From Rhizobium acidisoli (GTDB lineage: Bacteria > Pseudomonadota > Alphaproteobacteria > Rhizobiales > Rhizobiaceae), in NCBI RefSeq assembly GCF_002531755.2, contig NZ_CP034998.1:1488001-1552000 (forward strand): 64,000 bases of DNA. Reading direction: 5' to 3'. Positions 37,149 through 46,629 of the stretch are shown here, one piece after another. The position numbers and the translations under genes were made by a program. The notes under the pieces were generated by a model. It did no database searches. It had not been told where the DNA came from and worked only from the letters and a program-made list of their open reading frames with translations. Positions within the stretch are counted from its first letter, which is position 1, and each line of letters opens with the position of its first letter.

Positions 37149-37972
37149 GCGGTGATATCGAAGACAAGCCGCAGCCGTTGATCGAGCACCTGATGGAGCT
37201 GCGCACGCGGCTGATCTGGTCGATCGGCGCGTTTTTCGTCGCCTTCATCGCATGCTTCTTTTTTGCCAAGCATCTCTTCAACTATCTGGTCATTCCCTAC
37301 AAGACGGCCGTGCAGTGGGCGCATCTCGATGTCGAGAAGGCCCAGCTGATCTACACCGCACCGCAGGAATTCTTCTTCACCCAGGTCAAGGTGGCGATGT
37401 TCGGCGGCCTCGTGGTTGCGTTTCCGATCATTGCCGCCCAGGTCTACAAGTTCGTCGCGCCCGGGCTCTACAAGAATGAACGCCAGGCCTTCCTGCCGTT
37501 CCTGATCGCTTCGCCGGTGCTGTTCCTGATGGGCGCGGCACTCGTCTATTTCTTCTTCACGCCGATGGTCATGTGGTTCTTCCTGTCGATGCAGCAGGCG
37601 CCGGGTCATGACGAGGTGGCGATCTCGCTGATGCCGAAGGTCTCGGAATATCTGAGCCTGATCATGACGCTGGTCTTCTCCTTCGGCCTCGTCTTCCAGC
37701 TGCCGGTCATCACCACGCTGCTTGCCCGCGTCGGCCTGCTGACATCGCAATGGCTCGCCGAAAAGCGCAAATTCGCCATCGTGCTCGCCTTCATCGTCGC
37801 CGCCGTGCTGACGCCGCCGGATCCGATGTCCCAGATCGGCCTTGCGATACCGACGATCCTTCTCTACGAGATTTCCATCCATGCGGCGCGACTCGTGGAG
37901 CGCCAGCGTGCCCGGCAGGCGGTCGAAAAGGACACCGAATCCGCGGACGTTGCCAAGACGGACAGCGTCTGA
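37145..37972 (+). CDS. tatC: Twin-arginine translocase subunit TatC
   Basis: Multi-spanning receptor that binds the twin-arginine signal. The 275-residue product has six hydrophobic helices and conserved segments: PLIEHLMELRTRL at the N-terminus, the FFTQVKVAMFGG region, and FGLVFQLPVI with its glutamine-proline turn. The C-terminus is charged. The ATG overlaps the tatB stop by four bases, so the two are translationally coupled. serS follows after 99 bases. Confidence 0.95.
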   Translation: MSGDIEDKPQPLIEHLMELRTRLIWSIGAFFVAFIACFFFAKHLFNYLVIPYKTAVQWAHLDVEKAQLIYTAPQEFFFTQVKVAMFGGLVVAFPIIAAQVYKFVAPGLYKNERQAFLPFLIASPVLFLMGAALVYFFFTPMVMWFFLSMQQAPGHDEVAISLMPKVSEYLSLIMTLVFSFGLVFQLPVITTLLARVGLLTSQWLAEKRKFAIVLAFIVAAVLTPPDPMSQIGLAIPTILLYEISIHAARLVERQRARQAVEKDTESADVAKTDSV

Positions 37973-38071
37973 GCGGCAATCCGGAAATCCTTTCACGAAC
38001 GCCGTCTCATCCGGCCGAAGCCCGGTCAGGCTTTGGCCGGGTCACTTCTGTTGCAACGACCTGGAACGACG

Positions 38072-39355
38072 ATGCTCGATATCAAATGGATCCGTGAGAA
38101 TCCCGAAGCGCTCGATGCCGCCCTCGCCAAGCGCGGTGCGGAGCCCCTGGCGCAAAATCTCGTTGCCCTCGATGAAAAGCGCCGCTCCGCCGTGCAGAAG
38201 GCGCAGGACCTGCTGTCCCGCCGCAACCTCGCTTCCAAGGAGATCGGCGCGGCGCTGTCCCAGAAGAACGGTGAGCTCGCCGAGAAGCTGAAGGTCGAGG
38301 TCGCCGAATTGAAGGCTATGCTGCCGGCGGTCGAGGAAGAGGACCGTCAGCTGACGGCGGAACTCAACGACGCGCTGTCACGCATCCCGAACATTCCTTT
38401 CGACGACGTCCCGGTCGGCAAGGACGAGCACGACAATATCGTCACCCGCACCGTCGGCGAAAAGCCGCGCTGGAACCACACGCCCAAGGAGCACTTCGAA
38501 ATCGGCGAGGCGCTCGGCTATATGGATTTCGAGCGCGCCGCCAAGCTCTCCGGCTCGCGCTTCACGGTTCTCACAGGGCCGCTCGCCAGGCTCGAGCGCG
38601 CGCTTGGCCAGTTCATGATCGATCTCCACACCCGCGAGCACGGCTATACCGAAGTCAGCTCTCCGCTGATGGTTCGCGCTGAAGCGCTGTTCGGCACCGG
38701 CAACCTGCCGAAGTTCGAAGAGGATCTCTTCAAGACGACGGATGGACGCTATCTCATTCCGACGGCGGAGGTGACGCTGACCAATCTGGTGCGCGAGGAG
38801 ATCCTCGACCAGGAAAAGCTGCCGCTCCGCTTCACCGCCTTGACGCCGTCCTTCCGCTCGGAAGCGGGTTCTGCCGGCCGCGACACCCGCGGCATGCTGC
38901 GCCAGCATCAGTTCTGGAAATGTGAGCTCGTCTCGATCACCGATGCCGAGAGCGCTGTTGCCGAGCATGAACGGATGACCGCCTGCGCCGAAGAAGTGCT
39001 GAAGCGCCTCGGCCTGCATTTCCGCACGATGACGCTTTGCACCGGCGACATGGGCTTCGGCTCGCGCAAGACCTACGATCTCGAAGTCTGGCTGCCGGGA
39101 CAGAATGCCTTCCGCGAAATCTCCTCCTGCTCGGTCTGCGGCGATTTCCAGGCCCGCCGGATGAATGCGCGCTACCGCGGCAAGGACGACAAGAGCAACA
39201 GGTTCGTGCACACGCTGAACGGCTCCGGCACCGCCGTCGGCCGCTGCCTCATCGCCGTGCTTGAAAATTATTTGAACGAGGATGGCTCGGTCACGATTCC
39301 GGACGTTTTGCTGCCTTATATGGGCGGATTGACCAAGATCCAACGGGCGGCCTGA
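38072..39355 (+). CDS. serS: Seryl-tRNA synthetase
   Basis: Class II synthetase that charges tRNA-Ser and tRNA-Sec. The 427-residue product has the N-terminal coiled-coil arm (residues 25-105), the class II core with [20 protein letters not shown] (motif 2), the [15 protein letters not shown] stretch, and motif 3 in [19 protein letters not shown]. The ATG at 38072 is chosen over an upstream one at 38033 by family length. surE follows after four bases. Confidence 0.96.
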   Translation: MLDIKWIRENPEALDAALAKRGAEPLAQNLVALDEKRRSAVQKAQDLLSRRNLASKEIGAALSQKNGELAEKLKVEVAELKAMLPAVEEEDRQLTAELNDALSRIPNIPFDDVPVGKDEHDNIVTRTVGEKPRWNHTPKEHFEIGEALGYMDFERAAKLSGSRFTVLTGPLARLERALGQFMIDLHTREHGYTEVSSPLMVRAEALFGTGNLPKFEEDLFKTTDGRYLIPTAEVTLTNLVREEILDQEKLPLRFTALTPSFRSEAGSAGRDTRGMLRQHQFWKCELVSITDAESAVAEHERMTACAEEVLKRLGLHFRTMTLCTGDMGFGSRKTYDLEVWLPGQNAFREISSCSVCGDFQARRMNARYRGKDDKSNRFVHTLNGSGTAVGRCLIAVLENYLNEDGSVTIPDVLLPYMGGLTKIQRAA

Positions 39356-39359
39356 GGCG

Positions 39360-40133
39360 ATGCGCATCCTGCTTACGAATGACGACGGCATTCACGCCGA
39401 AGGCTTGGCCGCGCTGGAGCGGATCGCCCGCACGCTGTCCGACGATGTCTGGATCGTGGCGCCCGAGACCGACCAGAGCGGCCTTGCCCATTCGCTGAGC
39501 CTGTCCGAGCCATTGCGGCTGCGCAAGATTTCCGACAAGCATTTCGCCTTGCGCGGCACGCCGACCGATTGCGTCATCATGGGCATCCGGCAGGTGATGG
39601 ACATCAAGCCCGATCTGGTGCTGTCAGGCGTCAATTCGGGCTCGAACGTCGCAGACGACGTAACCTATTCCGGCACGATCGCCGGCGCCATCGAAGGCAC
39701 GATGCAGGGCGTGCGCTCCTTCGCGCTGAGCCAGGCCTATCTCTATGAAGACGGTGCGCGCATCGTGCCATGGGAGGTCTGTGAGACGCATGCGCCGGCT
39801 CTTCTGGAAAAGCTGATGGTTCTGGATTTGCCGGAGGGCACGTTCCTCAATCTCAACTTCCCGAACTGCGGTCCGGGCGAGGTCGACGGCGCCGAGGTGA
39901 CCATGCAGGGCAAGCTCGCCTTCAACCTGCAGGTCGATGCCCGCTCCGATGGCCGCGGCTTTCCCTATTACTGGCTGAAGTTCGGCGAGCGCGCCGGCGC
40001 CTTCATCGAAGGCACCGATATTCACGCCCTCAAGCATAACAAGATTTCGGTAACGCCTTTGAAACTGGATCTGACCGATTATTCCGTGACGGACCGCGTG
40101 GCGCGGGCCCTGGGATACGGAGCACAGGTTTGA
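39360..40133 (+). CDS. surE: 5'/3'-nucleotidase SurE
   Basis: Metal-dependent nucleoside monophosphate phosphatase. The 257-residue product starts with [16 protein letters not shown], whose adjacent aspartates bind the metal, and has APETDQSG, the [20 protein letters not shown] stretch and the C-terminal [16 protein letters not shown]. It lies between serS and pcm with overlaps or minimal gaps, so it is part of one operon. Confidence 0.95.
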   Translation: MRILLTNDDGIHAEGLAALERIARTLSDDVWIVAPETDQSGLAHSLSLSEPLRLRKISDKHFALRGTPTDCVIMGIRQVMDIKPDLVLSGVNSGSNVADDVTYSGTIAGAIEGTMQGVRSFALSQAYLYEDGARIVPWEVCETHAPALLEKLMVLDLPEGTFLNLNFPNCGPGEVDGAEVTMQGKLAFNLQVDARSDGRGFPYYWLKFGERAGAFIEGTDIHALKHNKISVTPLKLDLTDYSVTDRVARALGYGAQV

Positions 40134-40783
40134 CGGCAAGACTGGCCGAGAAAGAGGGCTTTGCGGCGCTCGTCCTCAGATTGCGTGCCGAAGGCATCTC
40201 CGATCTCGATCTGCTGACCGCGGTCGAGCAGACGCAGCGCTCGCTTTTCGTGCCGCCGCAATTTTCCGATGACGCCTATTCGAGCCGGACGATCCCGATC
40301 GAATGCGGCTCCTTCCTTGAAGGCATCGATTTTGTCGTCCGCATCCTGCATCACCTGAAGCTGAAGCCAGGACAGCGCGTTCTGGAAATCGGCACCGGCA
40401 GCGGCTTTACCGCCGCCGTCATGGGCCGCATGGCCGAGCGTGTTCTGTCCATCGACCGCTACAAGACGCTGACATCGGCTGCGCAGCGGCGCATGGAATC
40501 GCTTAGTCTGCGCAACGTCATCATCCGCCACGCCGACGGCAGTGCCGGCATGCAGGGCGAGGGCACCTTCGACCGCATCCTGGTGACGGCGGCCTTCAAT
40601 GCGATGCCGCGCTTTTATACCGATCAGCTTGTTTCCGGCGGTTCGATGATCGCGCCGCTGATGATCTCCGAGCACGAATGCCGCATGGTCCGGCTGACGA
40701 AAACCGGCAGCCGTTTCGAACGCGAGGAATTGTTCGAAGCCCCTTATCTGCCGATCGTTCCGCGCCTTGCCTCGCTGCTGTAA
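40130..40783 (+). CDS. pcm: Protein-L-isoaspartate O-methyltransferase
   Basis: Methylates isoaspartyl residues in damaged proteins, starting their repair. The 217-residue product has [20 protein letters not shown] and SAM motif [18 protein letters not shown], followed by the IDRYKTL acidic region. Compared with the gene at 17431 this one keeps the classic Pcm layout and the surE-pcm gene order. The start is TTG overlapping the surE stop (TTGA), implying coupled translation. Confidence 0.9.
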   Translation: MTARLAEKEGFAALVLRLRAEGISDLDLLTAVEQTQRSLFVPPQFSDDAYSSRTIPIECGSFLEGIDFVVRILHHLKLKPGQRVLEIGTGSGFTAAVMGRMAERVLSIDRYKTLTSAAQRRMESLSLRNVIIRHADGSAGMQGEGTFDRILVTAAFNAMPRFYTDQLVSGGSMIAPLMISEHECRMVRLTKTGSRFEREELFEAPYLPIVPRLASLL

Positions 40784-40920
40784 GCTCTACGATTTTTCCC
40801 GTAAGCTATGGTTATCAACTTCTCAAAAATATCGCACTGATTCCAGCATCTTAACTGCGTGGTAATACTAACGCGTTTTAATAGACTCACAAATGGTTGC
40901 GTTCTCAGTGGGTCGAGTCA

Positions 40921-42513
40921 ATGCGTTTCAGTCTTTCGCCGAAGTTCGGGAAGTCGGCCGGTAATCTTCTGGTTGTGAGCCTGCTGGCAAGTGCCGCAAC
41001 AGGCTGCAGTTCCGATGTGACACGGTTTGGTGGCTTGTTTTCCTCCTCAGGGCAGGATCAGATCACCACAAGTTCCATTCCGCGCAGGGGCGGCGCTCAG
41101 GCTGATCCTGTGCCGCGCGCCGATCTCGGCGGCTCCGCCGTTGCAAGCCAGTCGGGTTATGGTGGTGGCAATGGCGCACTGAACCAGCCTTATCCGTCGA
41201 ACCCGAGTTATGATCCGGTCCGCACGTCGAGCGCCCGTATGGCCTCCGCGCCGGTTGCGGTGCAGCGTTCCGAGCTTGCAGCTCCGGGCGCCGTTGCGCC
41301 AGTCCGGCAGCGGGAAAAGGAAGTCGCGCTCGCCCAGCCTTTCCCTTCAGCGCCTCAGGCGGAAAAAAACCGATTGGTGGCCCCGACCGCGCCGAAGCTG
41401 ACGCCTGATACTTTGACGACGGGCACGACGCCGAAGGTGTCCGGCTGGTCCGGGACCAATGCCCCTTCCGTAACGCTGCGTCCGGGTGAAAGCGTTGCCA
41501 CGCTGTCCAGGCGCTTCGGTGTTCCGGAAAAGGAAATCCTGCGCGTCAATAATCTGAAGACAGCCTCCGCCGCCACGCCCGGCCAGGCGATCCTGATCCC
41601 GACCTTCAATGGCGGCAATGCCGCCAAGGCGGCGTCGCAGGCGGCTGACCTCTCCAAGCCCGGCAAGATGCCGGAACCGGTGAAGGCGCCTGAACAGAAC
41701 GTCGCCGTCGTTCCCGGCGCCAGTTCCGCTCGCGACAAGACCATGGCGAGCGCCGATGCCACCGGCAAGCTTCCGCCCGGCGCCGGCAAGGATCCGAAAG
41801 CGCCTGCCGGCACCTATGTCGTCAAGCAAGGCGATTCGCTGGCAAAGATCGCCAAGGCGACCGGCACCAAGATCGACGATCTCAAGGCCGCCAACAATCT
41901 GTCTGCCAGCTCGGTGAGGGTCGGCCAGGCGCTGAAGATCCCGAACGGCACCGCCGACAATATCAAGACAGCATCGATCCAGCCGCAGAAGGTCGATCCG
42001 AAGCCGGCTCAGGCGGCGCCCGCCCAGCAGACGGCCTCCGTCGAACCCGCACCCTACAAGGCGCCGGTGGCCACTCAGACGGTCGACGATGTCGAGAAGA
42101 AGTCCGACGTCAGCTCCGCCGCACCGGAATCGACCGGCATCGGCAAGTATCGCTGGCCGGTCCGCGGCCAGGTCATTGCTTCATACGGCGCCAACGTCAA
42201 CGGCAACCGCAATGACGGCATCGACATCTCTGTGCCGCAGGGAACGCCGATCAAGGCCGCGGAAAACGGCGTCGTCATCTATGCGGGCAACGGCCTGAAG
42301 GAACTCGGCAACACGGTTCTCGTCCGTCACGACGACGGTACCGTCACCGTCTACGGCAATGCGGATACGCTGAGCGTCGCCCGCGGTCAGAAGATCCAGC
42401 GTGGCCAGACCGTCGCCGTCTCCGGCATGAGCGGCGATGTCAAGCAGCCGCAGGTCCATTTCGAGGTGCGCAAGGACGCATCCCCGGTCAACCCGATGAC
42501 TTTCCTGGAATAG
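40921..42513 (+). CDS. nlpD: NlpD-like lipoprotein with LysM and degenerate M23 domains
   Basis: Probable activator of cell-wall amidases at division. The 530-residue product has a lipoprotein signal (LLASAATGCSS), two LysM glycan-binding domains (ESVATLSRRFGVPEKEILR region and GDSLAKIAKATGTKIDDLKAAN), Pro/Ala linkers and a C-terminal M23/LytM domain. In that domain the usual metal ligands are changed: HxxxD reads NDGID and the final HxH reads QVH, so enzyme activity is unlikely and the NlpD/EnvC activator role is favoured. The surE-pcm-nlpD order is the same as in enterobacteria. The ATG at 40921 is used; an earlier start at 40897 is less likely. Confidence 0.88.
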   Translation: MRFSLSPKFGKSAGNLLVVSLLASAATGCSSDVTRFGGLFSSSGQDQITTSSIPRRGGAQADPVPRADLGGSAVASQSGYGGGNGALNQPYPSNPSYDPVRTSSARMASAPVAVQRSELAAPGAVAPVRQREKEVALAQPFPSAPQAEKNRLVAPTAPKLTPDTLTTGTTPKVSGWSGTNAPSVTLRPGESVATLSRRFGVPEKEILRVNNLKTASAATPGQAILIPTFNGGNAAKAASQAADLSKPGKMPEPVKAPEQNVAVVPGASSARDKTMASADATGKLPPGAGKDPKAPAGTYVVKQGDSLAKIAKATGTKIDDLKAANNLSASSVRVGQALKIPNGTADNIKTASIQPQKVDPKPAQAAPAQQTASVEPAPYKAPVATQTVDDVEKKSDVSSAAPESTGIGKYRWPVRGQVIASYGANVNGNRNDGIDISVPQGTPIKAAENGVVIYAGNGLKELGNTVLVRHDDGTVTVYGNADTLSVARGQKIQRGQTVAVSGMSGDVKQPQVHFEVRKDASPVNPMTFLE

Positions 42514-42534
42514 GTACAGCGTCCCAGGAAGCGC

Positions 42535-42562
42535 AAAAGCCCGGCCACCCGCCGGGCTTTTG
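42535..42562. terminator. Bidirectional terminator between nlpD and the DUF815 gene
   Basis: Arms AAAAGCCCGGC (42535-42545) and GCCGGGCTTTT (42551-42561) pair perfectly, with A and T flanks that give a T run on both strands. The genes on either side converge here. Confidence 0.9.
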
Positions 42563-42593
42563 TCATTTAAGGCATGCTGCAACGAGGAGCGGA

Positions 42594-42619
42594 TCTGAAA
42601 GAGCGCGCGACGCGCTTTA
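42594..42619. repeat. GCGACGCGCTTTA-type intergenic repeat
   Basis: GAAAGAGCGCGCGACGCGCTTTA (in part) contains the 13-base word GCGACGCGCTTTA seen again at 25496-25508 and 55750-55762. The TTA at 42617-42619 is the reverse complement of the DUF815 stop codon, so the repeat abuts the gene end. Confidence 0.55.
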
Positions 42620-43489
42620 GGCCCGGTCGATATGCACGCGCATGCGTCCGGCCAGATCCTGGATATACTGCCAGGCGACGCGGCCGGAGCGGGCGCCGCG
42701 CGTCGTTGCCCATTCCAGCGCCTCGGCATGCATCTTGTCACGTTCGAGCCCGAGCTTGAAATGCTCGGCATAGCCGTCGATCATGCCGAGATAATCTTCC
42801 TGGCTGCATTTATGGAAGCCGAGCCAGAGGCCGAAGCGGTCGGATAGCGAAACCTTCTCCTCGACGGCCTCAGACGGATTGATCGCCGTCGACTGCTCGT
42901 TTTCCATCATGTGGCGCGGCAGCAGATGGCGCCGGTTCGAGGTGGCGTAGAAGAGCACATTGTCCGGTCGCCCTTCGACACCGCCGTCGAGTGCCGCCTT
43001 CAGCGACTTGTAGGCGGTGTCGTCGTGGTCGAAGGAAAGATCGTCGCAAAAGACGATGACGCGGTACGGCGTGTCCTTCAGTAGATCGAGCAGGTTGGGC
43101 AGGCTCGCTATATCCTCGCGATGGACCTCGACCAGCTTCAGCGCAGAGCCGCTTTCGCGCCTGACATCCTCGTGCACGGCCTTGACCAGCGAGGATTTTC
43201 CCATGCCGCGCGCACCCCAGAGCAGCACATTGTTGGCCGCATAACCTTCGGCGAACCGCACCGTATTCTCATGCAGGATGTCGCGCACATGATCGACGCC
43301 GCGGATCAGCTTCAGCGCCACTCGGTTCGGCTTGTTCACCGGCTGTAGATGCAGGCGCGATGGCGCCCAGACGAAACAGTCCGCCGCATCCCAATCGTTG
43401 ACGGCAGGCGCTGGTCCGGCAAGGCGCTCGACGGCATTTGCAAGCCGCTTGAGCTCGGCAAGCAGCGCGGTGTTGATTTCCTCGGTCAT
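42617..43489 (-). CDS. DUF815 family ATP-binding protein
   Basis: AAA-type ATPase of unknown cellular role. The 290-residue product has Walker A GARGMGKSSLV at about residue 90, Walker B VIVFCDDLSFD, and the conserved NRRHLLPRHM and FGLWLGF stretches of DUF815. The ATG at 43489 follows AGGAGCTTGCG. Family members are single genes in most proteobacteria; here the gene points against the flanking nlpD and yajC genes. Confidence 0.9.
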   Translation of the reverse strand: MTEEINTALLAELKRLANAVERLAGPAPAVNDWDAADCFVWAPSRLHLQPVNKPNRVALKLIRGVDHVRDILHENTVRFAEGYAANNVLLWGARGMGKSSLVKAVHEDVRRESGSALKLVEVHREDIASLPNLLDLLKDTPYRVIVFCDDLSFDHDDTAYKSLKAALDGGVEGRPDNVLFYATSNRRHLLPRHMMENEQSTAINPSEAVEEKVSLSDRFGLWLGFHKCSQEDYLGMIDGYAEHFKLGLERDKMHAEALEWATTRGARSGRVAWQYIQDLAGRMRVHIDRA

Positions 43490-43692
43490 CGCAAGCTCCT
43501 GATTTCTTGCTGCGGCAATGCACTCTATCTTTCGATGCGGGGTAGCATGGTGTTTTGCCGGCGGAAAGGTTATGAGGCAGCGGAATCGGTACTGTTTCGG
43601 GCTGTTTCTGTTGCATTCATCGAAGCGGCAATTATAGTCCGGCAACCTGAAAAATGAGGCGGAGTTCCGCCGCCAAGCCTGAGGAGTTTAGC

Positions 43693-44040
43693 ATGTTCAT
43701 CACCCCGGCATTCGCCCAGAGTGCCACCGACACCGCAACCGGTTTCGGCGGCTCCGGTTTCGAAATGATCATCCTGTTCGTGCCGCTGATGGTCGTCTGG
43801 TACTTCCTGCTGATCCGTCCGCAGCGCGCACAGGCCAAGAAGCGTGAGGAAACCCTGAAGGCGATCCGTCGCGGCGATCAGGTCGTCACGGGTGGCGGTC
43901 TCGTCGGTAAAGTCACCAAGGTTATTGACGACAAGGAAGTCGAAGTCGAGATTGCCGATGGCGTTCGCGTGCGCATCGTCCGCAGCGGTATTTCGGATGT
44001 GCGCGTCAAGGGTGAACCCGTCAAGGCCGACGCAGCGTAA
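43693..44040 (+). CDS. yajC: Preprotein translocase subunit YajC
   Basis: Small partner of SecDF at the Sec translocon. The 115-residue product has an unusual N-terminus (MFITPAFAQSA, as in other rhizobia), one membrane helix (MIILFVPLMVVWYFLLIRPQ) and a soluble part with RRGDQVVTGGGLVGKV. GAGGAGTTTAGC precedes the ATG. secD begins 45 bases after the stop. Confidence 0.95.
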   Translation: MFITPAFAQSATDTATGFGGSGFEMIILFVPLMVVWYFLLIRPQRAQAKKREETLKAIRRGDQVVTGGGLVGKVTKVIDDKEVEVEIADGVRVRIVRSGISDVRVKGEPVKADAA

Positions 44041-44085
44041 CAAGCGATAACGGCAGCACTGCCGGATCGGAAGATCGTCGAGAGA

Positions 44086-45681
44086 ATGTTGCATTTTTCC
44101 CGCTGGAAAACACTTCTGATCTGGCTGGCCGCGTTTGCGGCCATCATCATTGCTGCGCCCAATCTGCTGAGCGAGGCGCGGCGTTCCTCTCTGCCGGGTT
44201 GGCTGCGGCAGGACCGCGTAACGCTCGGTCTCGATCTGCAGGGCGGCTCGCATATCGTTCTGAAGGTCGAGCGTTCCGATATCGTCAAGGACCGCCTGGA
44301 AGAAGCGGTCGCCAATGTCCGCAACACGCTGCGCGGCGCCGGCATCCGCTATACCGGGCTGACCGGCAACGACCAGACCGTCACCGTCCGGATCACAGAT
44401 CCGGCTGAGACGCAAAAGGCGGTCGAGCTCCTGAAGCCTTTGACGGCGGCCGGCGGACGTTCCGGACCGGAGGTCGCGCTGCAGCAGGGCGAGGACGGGC
44501 AGCTCTCGCTGCAGATTTCCGACGCCGGCATCACCGCTGACGTCGCCTCCGCCCGGACCCGATCGCTCGATATCGTCGCCCGCCGTATCGCTGGATTCGG
44601 CCATGCGAATTTCATCGTTCGCCCCGATGGCGCCGACCGCATCGTCGTGCAGGTGCTGGGATCGGTCGATGCGGAACGGCTGAAAAACCTCCTCAATCAA
44701 CCGGCAAAGCTTTCCTTTCATCTGATCGATGCAAGCATGTCGGGGCAGGAGGCGCTGAACGGCCGCTGGCCGGCGACATCGCAGGTGCTCTATTCGCTGG
44801 ATGATCCGCCGGTTCCTTATCTCGTCGATCGCACGGCTTTCCTCACCGGCAGCAACATGGTCGGTATCGAGCCGGTCGTCGACCCGCAGACCCAGGATAG
44901 CTCGATTGCCTACCGCCTCGATGCCGAAGGAACGCGGCGGCTGGCCGAGGTGACGGGGCAAAATATCGGCAAGCACCTTGCCATCGTCTTCGACGACCAA
45001 GTGATGTCGTCACCGGCCATCGATGCGGCGATCACCGGCGGCGAGGGGGCAATTTCGGCAAACTTCTCCGAGGATGGCGTCCGCGACCTGGCGATCATGC
45101 TGCGCGCCGGCGCCCTGCCGGCGACGCTGACGAGCGTCGAGGAGCGCAGTGTCAGCCCGCGATTCGGCGCCGACTCCATCTTCTCCGGCCTCATTGCCGG
45201 CCTCGTCGCCGTCGTGCTGGTCGCGGCACTGATGATCGCGCTCTACCGCATCCTCGGCGTCGTTGCCGTCGTCTCGCTTGTCTTCAACTTGATCTTCATT
45301 GTCGCGGCGCTCAGCCTTGCCGGCGCGACGCTCACCTTGCCCGGCATTGCCGGCATCGTGCTCATCGTCGGCATGGCGGTCGACTCGAACGTTCTGATCT
45401 ACGAGCGCATCCGTGAAGAGGAAAAAACCGCCCATTCCTTTGCAGAGGCTGCCGGCCGCGGTTTCTCGCGCGCCTTCGCAACGATCGTCGATGCGAATGT
45501 GACGATCTTCATCGCCGCGATCATCCTGTTTTTCCTCGGCAGCGAATCCATCCGCGGTTTCGCGGTGACGCTGGCGGTCGGCATCCTCACGACCGTCTTC
45601 ACGGCTTTCACGCTGACGCGCTCGATCGTTGCCGTCTGGCTGCGGCGGCGCCACCCCGGCATCTGCCGAAAAGCGTTCTGA
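44086..45681 (+). CDS. secD: Protein translocase subunit SecD (N-terminal half of a split SecDF)
   Basis: Proton-driven helper of SecYEG that pulls proteins out on the periplasmic side. The 531-residue product has helix one, the large periplasmic part with TLGLDLQGGSHIVL and GISDVRV-like folds, and the five C-terminal helices including PGIAGIVLIVGMAVDSNVLIY. The normal reading continues into SecF without stop in close relatives. Here the frame is lost after RRRHP and ends GICRKAF. Adding one C to the CCCC at 45654-45657 would restore a run through PRHLPKSVLTHLFEHANIRF into the SecF start. See the finding on this junction. Confidence 0.9.
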   Translation: MLHFSRWKTLLIWLAAFAAIIIAAPNLLSEARRSSLPGWLRQDRVTLGLDLQGGSHIVLKVERSDIVKDRLEEAVANVRNTLRGAGIRYTGLTGNDQTVTVRITDPAETQKAVELLKPLTAAGGRSGPEVALQQGEDGQLSLQISDAGITADVASARTRSLDIVARRIAGFGHANFIVRPDGADRIVVQVLGSVDAERLKNLLNQPAKLSFHLIDASMSGQEALNGRWPATSQVLYSLDDPPVPYLVDRTAFLTGSNMVGIEPVVDPQTQDSSIAYRLDAEGTRRLAEVTGQNIGKHLAIVFDDQVMSSPAIDAAITGGEGAISANFSEDGVRDLAIMLRAGALPATLTSVEERSVSPRFGADSIFSGLIAGLVAVVLVAALMIALYRILGVVAVVSLVFNLIFIVAALSLAGATLTLPGIAGIVLIVGMAVDSNVLIYERIREEEKTAHSFAEAAGRGFSRAFATIVDANVTIFIAAIILFFLGSESIRGFAVTLAVGILTTVFTAFTLTRSIVAVWLRRRHPGICRKAF

Positions 45682-45713
45682 CCCATCTTTTCGAACACGC
45701 CAATATCCGGTTC

Positions 45714-46625
45714 ATGGGGATCCGCCGTTACGTCTTTACGGCGTCGGCGATCATTTCGCTGATTGCCATGGCCGCCTTTGCCACCGCCGGCCTGCGTCTC
45801 GGCATTGATTTCACCGGCGGCTCGCTCATCGAGGTGACGGCGAAGCAGGGCAATGCCGACCTTGCCGATCTTCAATCGCGCCTCAACGATCTCAATCTCG
45901 GTGAGGTCAGCGTCGCGCGCGCCGGAGGGCCGTCGAATGCACGGATCCGCATCGCCTCCCAGGGCGGCGGCGAGAATGCCGAGCAGTCTGCGGCGACGCT
46001 GGTGCGCGGCGAGCTCCAGGAGGATTATGACTTTCGCCGCGTCGAGGTCGTCGGGCCCGCCATCTCCGGCGAATTGACGATGATGGCGACGCTCGGCGTG
46101 CTGGCAGCGCTGGCGGCGATCCTGATCTACATCTGGATCCGCTTCGAATGGCAGTTCGCGGTCGGCGCCATCGTCGCGACGCTGCACGACGTCATCATCT
46201 TGCTCGGTCTCTTCGTCCTCACCGGCATGGAATTCAACCTGACGAGCGTCGCCGCCGTGCTGACCGTTGTCGGTTATTCCCTGAACGACACGGTGGTGGT
46301 CTATGACCGAATGCGCGAGAATCTGAAGCGATACAAGAAGATGCCGCTGCCGATCCTGATCGATGCGTCGATCAACCAGACGCTGTCGCGCACCATATTG
46401 ACCGCGGCGACGACGCTGCTCGCCTTGCTCGCGCTCTATCTTTTCGGAGGGGAGGTTATCCGCTCCTTCACCTTTACGATGCTCTTCGGCGTCGCTCTCG
46501 GCACCTTCTCTTCGATCTATATCGCCGCTCCTGTGCTGATCGTCTTCCGGCTGCGGCCGGAAAGCCCCGATGGGGAAGAGAGCAACAAGACGGATGCTGG
46601 TGTAAAATCCGGCACGGTGGTTTGA
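45714..46625 (+). CDS. secF: Protein translocase subunit SecF (C-terminal half of a split SecDF)
   Basis: The 303-residue product has the SecF pattern: first helix, GIDFTGGSLIEVTA, a small periplasmic part and five helices with GYSLNDTVVVYDRMREN. The ATG at 45714 lacks a ribosome site, and its frame is open back through 17 codons that read like the linker of a fused SecDF, so this ATG was probably an internal Met. Whether it is used as a start depends on the frameshift being real. The combined length of SecD, linker and SecF is about 850 residues, as expected for a fused protein. Confidence 0.9.
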   Translation: MGIRRYVFTASAIISLIAMAAFATAGLRLGIDFTGGSLIEVTAKQGNADLADLQSRLNDLNLGEVSVARAGGPSNARIRIASQGGGENAEQSAATLVRGELQEDYDFRRVEVVGPAISGELTMMATLGVLAALAAILIYIWIRFEWQFAVGAIVATLHDVIILLGLFVLTGMEFNLTSVAAVLTVVGYSLNDTVVVYDRMRENLKRYKKMPLPILIDASINQTLSRTILTAATTLLALLALYLFGGEVIRSFTFTMLFGVALGTFSSIYIAAPVLIVFRLRPESPDGEESNKTDAGVKSGTVV

Positions 46626-46629
46626 AAAC

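Noticed and set aside
36446..37996. Minus-strand frame of 516 codons
   Set aside because: Antisense to tatB and tatC, which are certain.
43570..45000. Minus-strand frame of 476 codons
   Set aside because: Antisense to yajC and secD.
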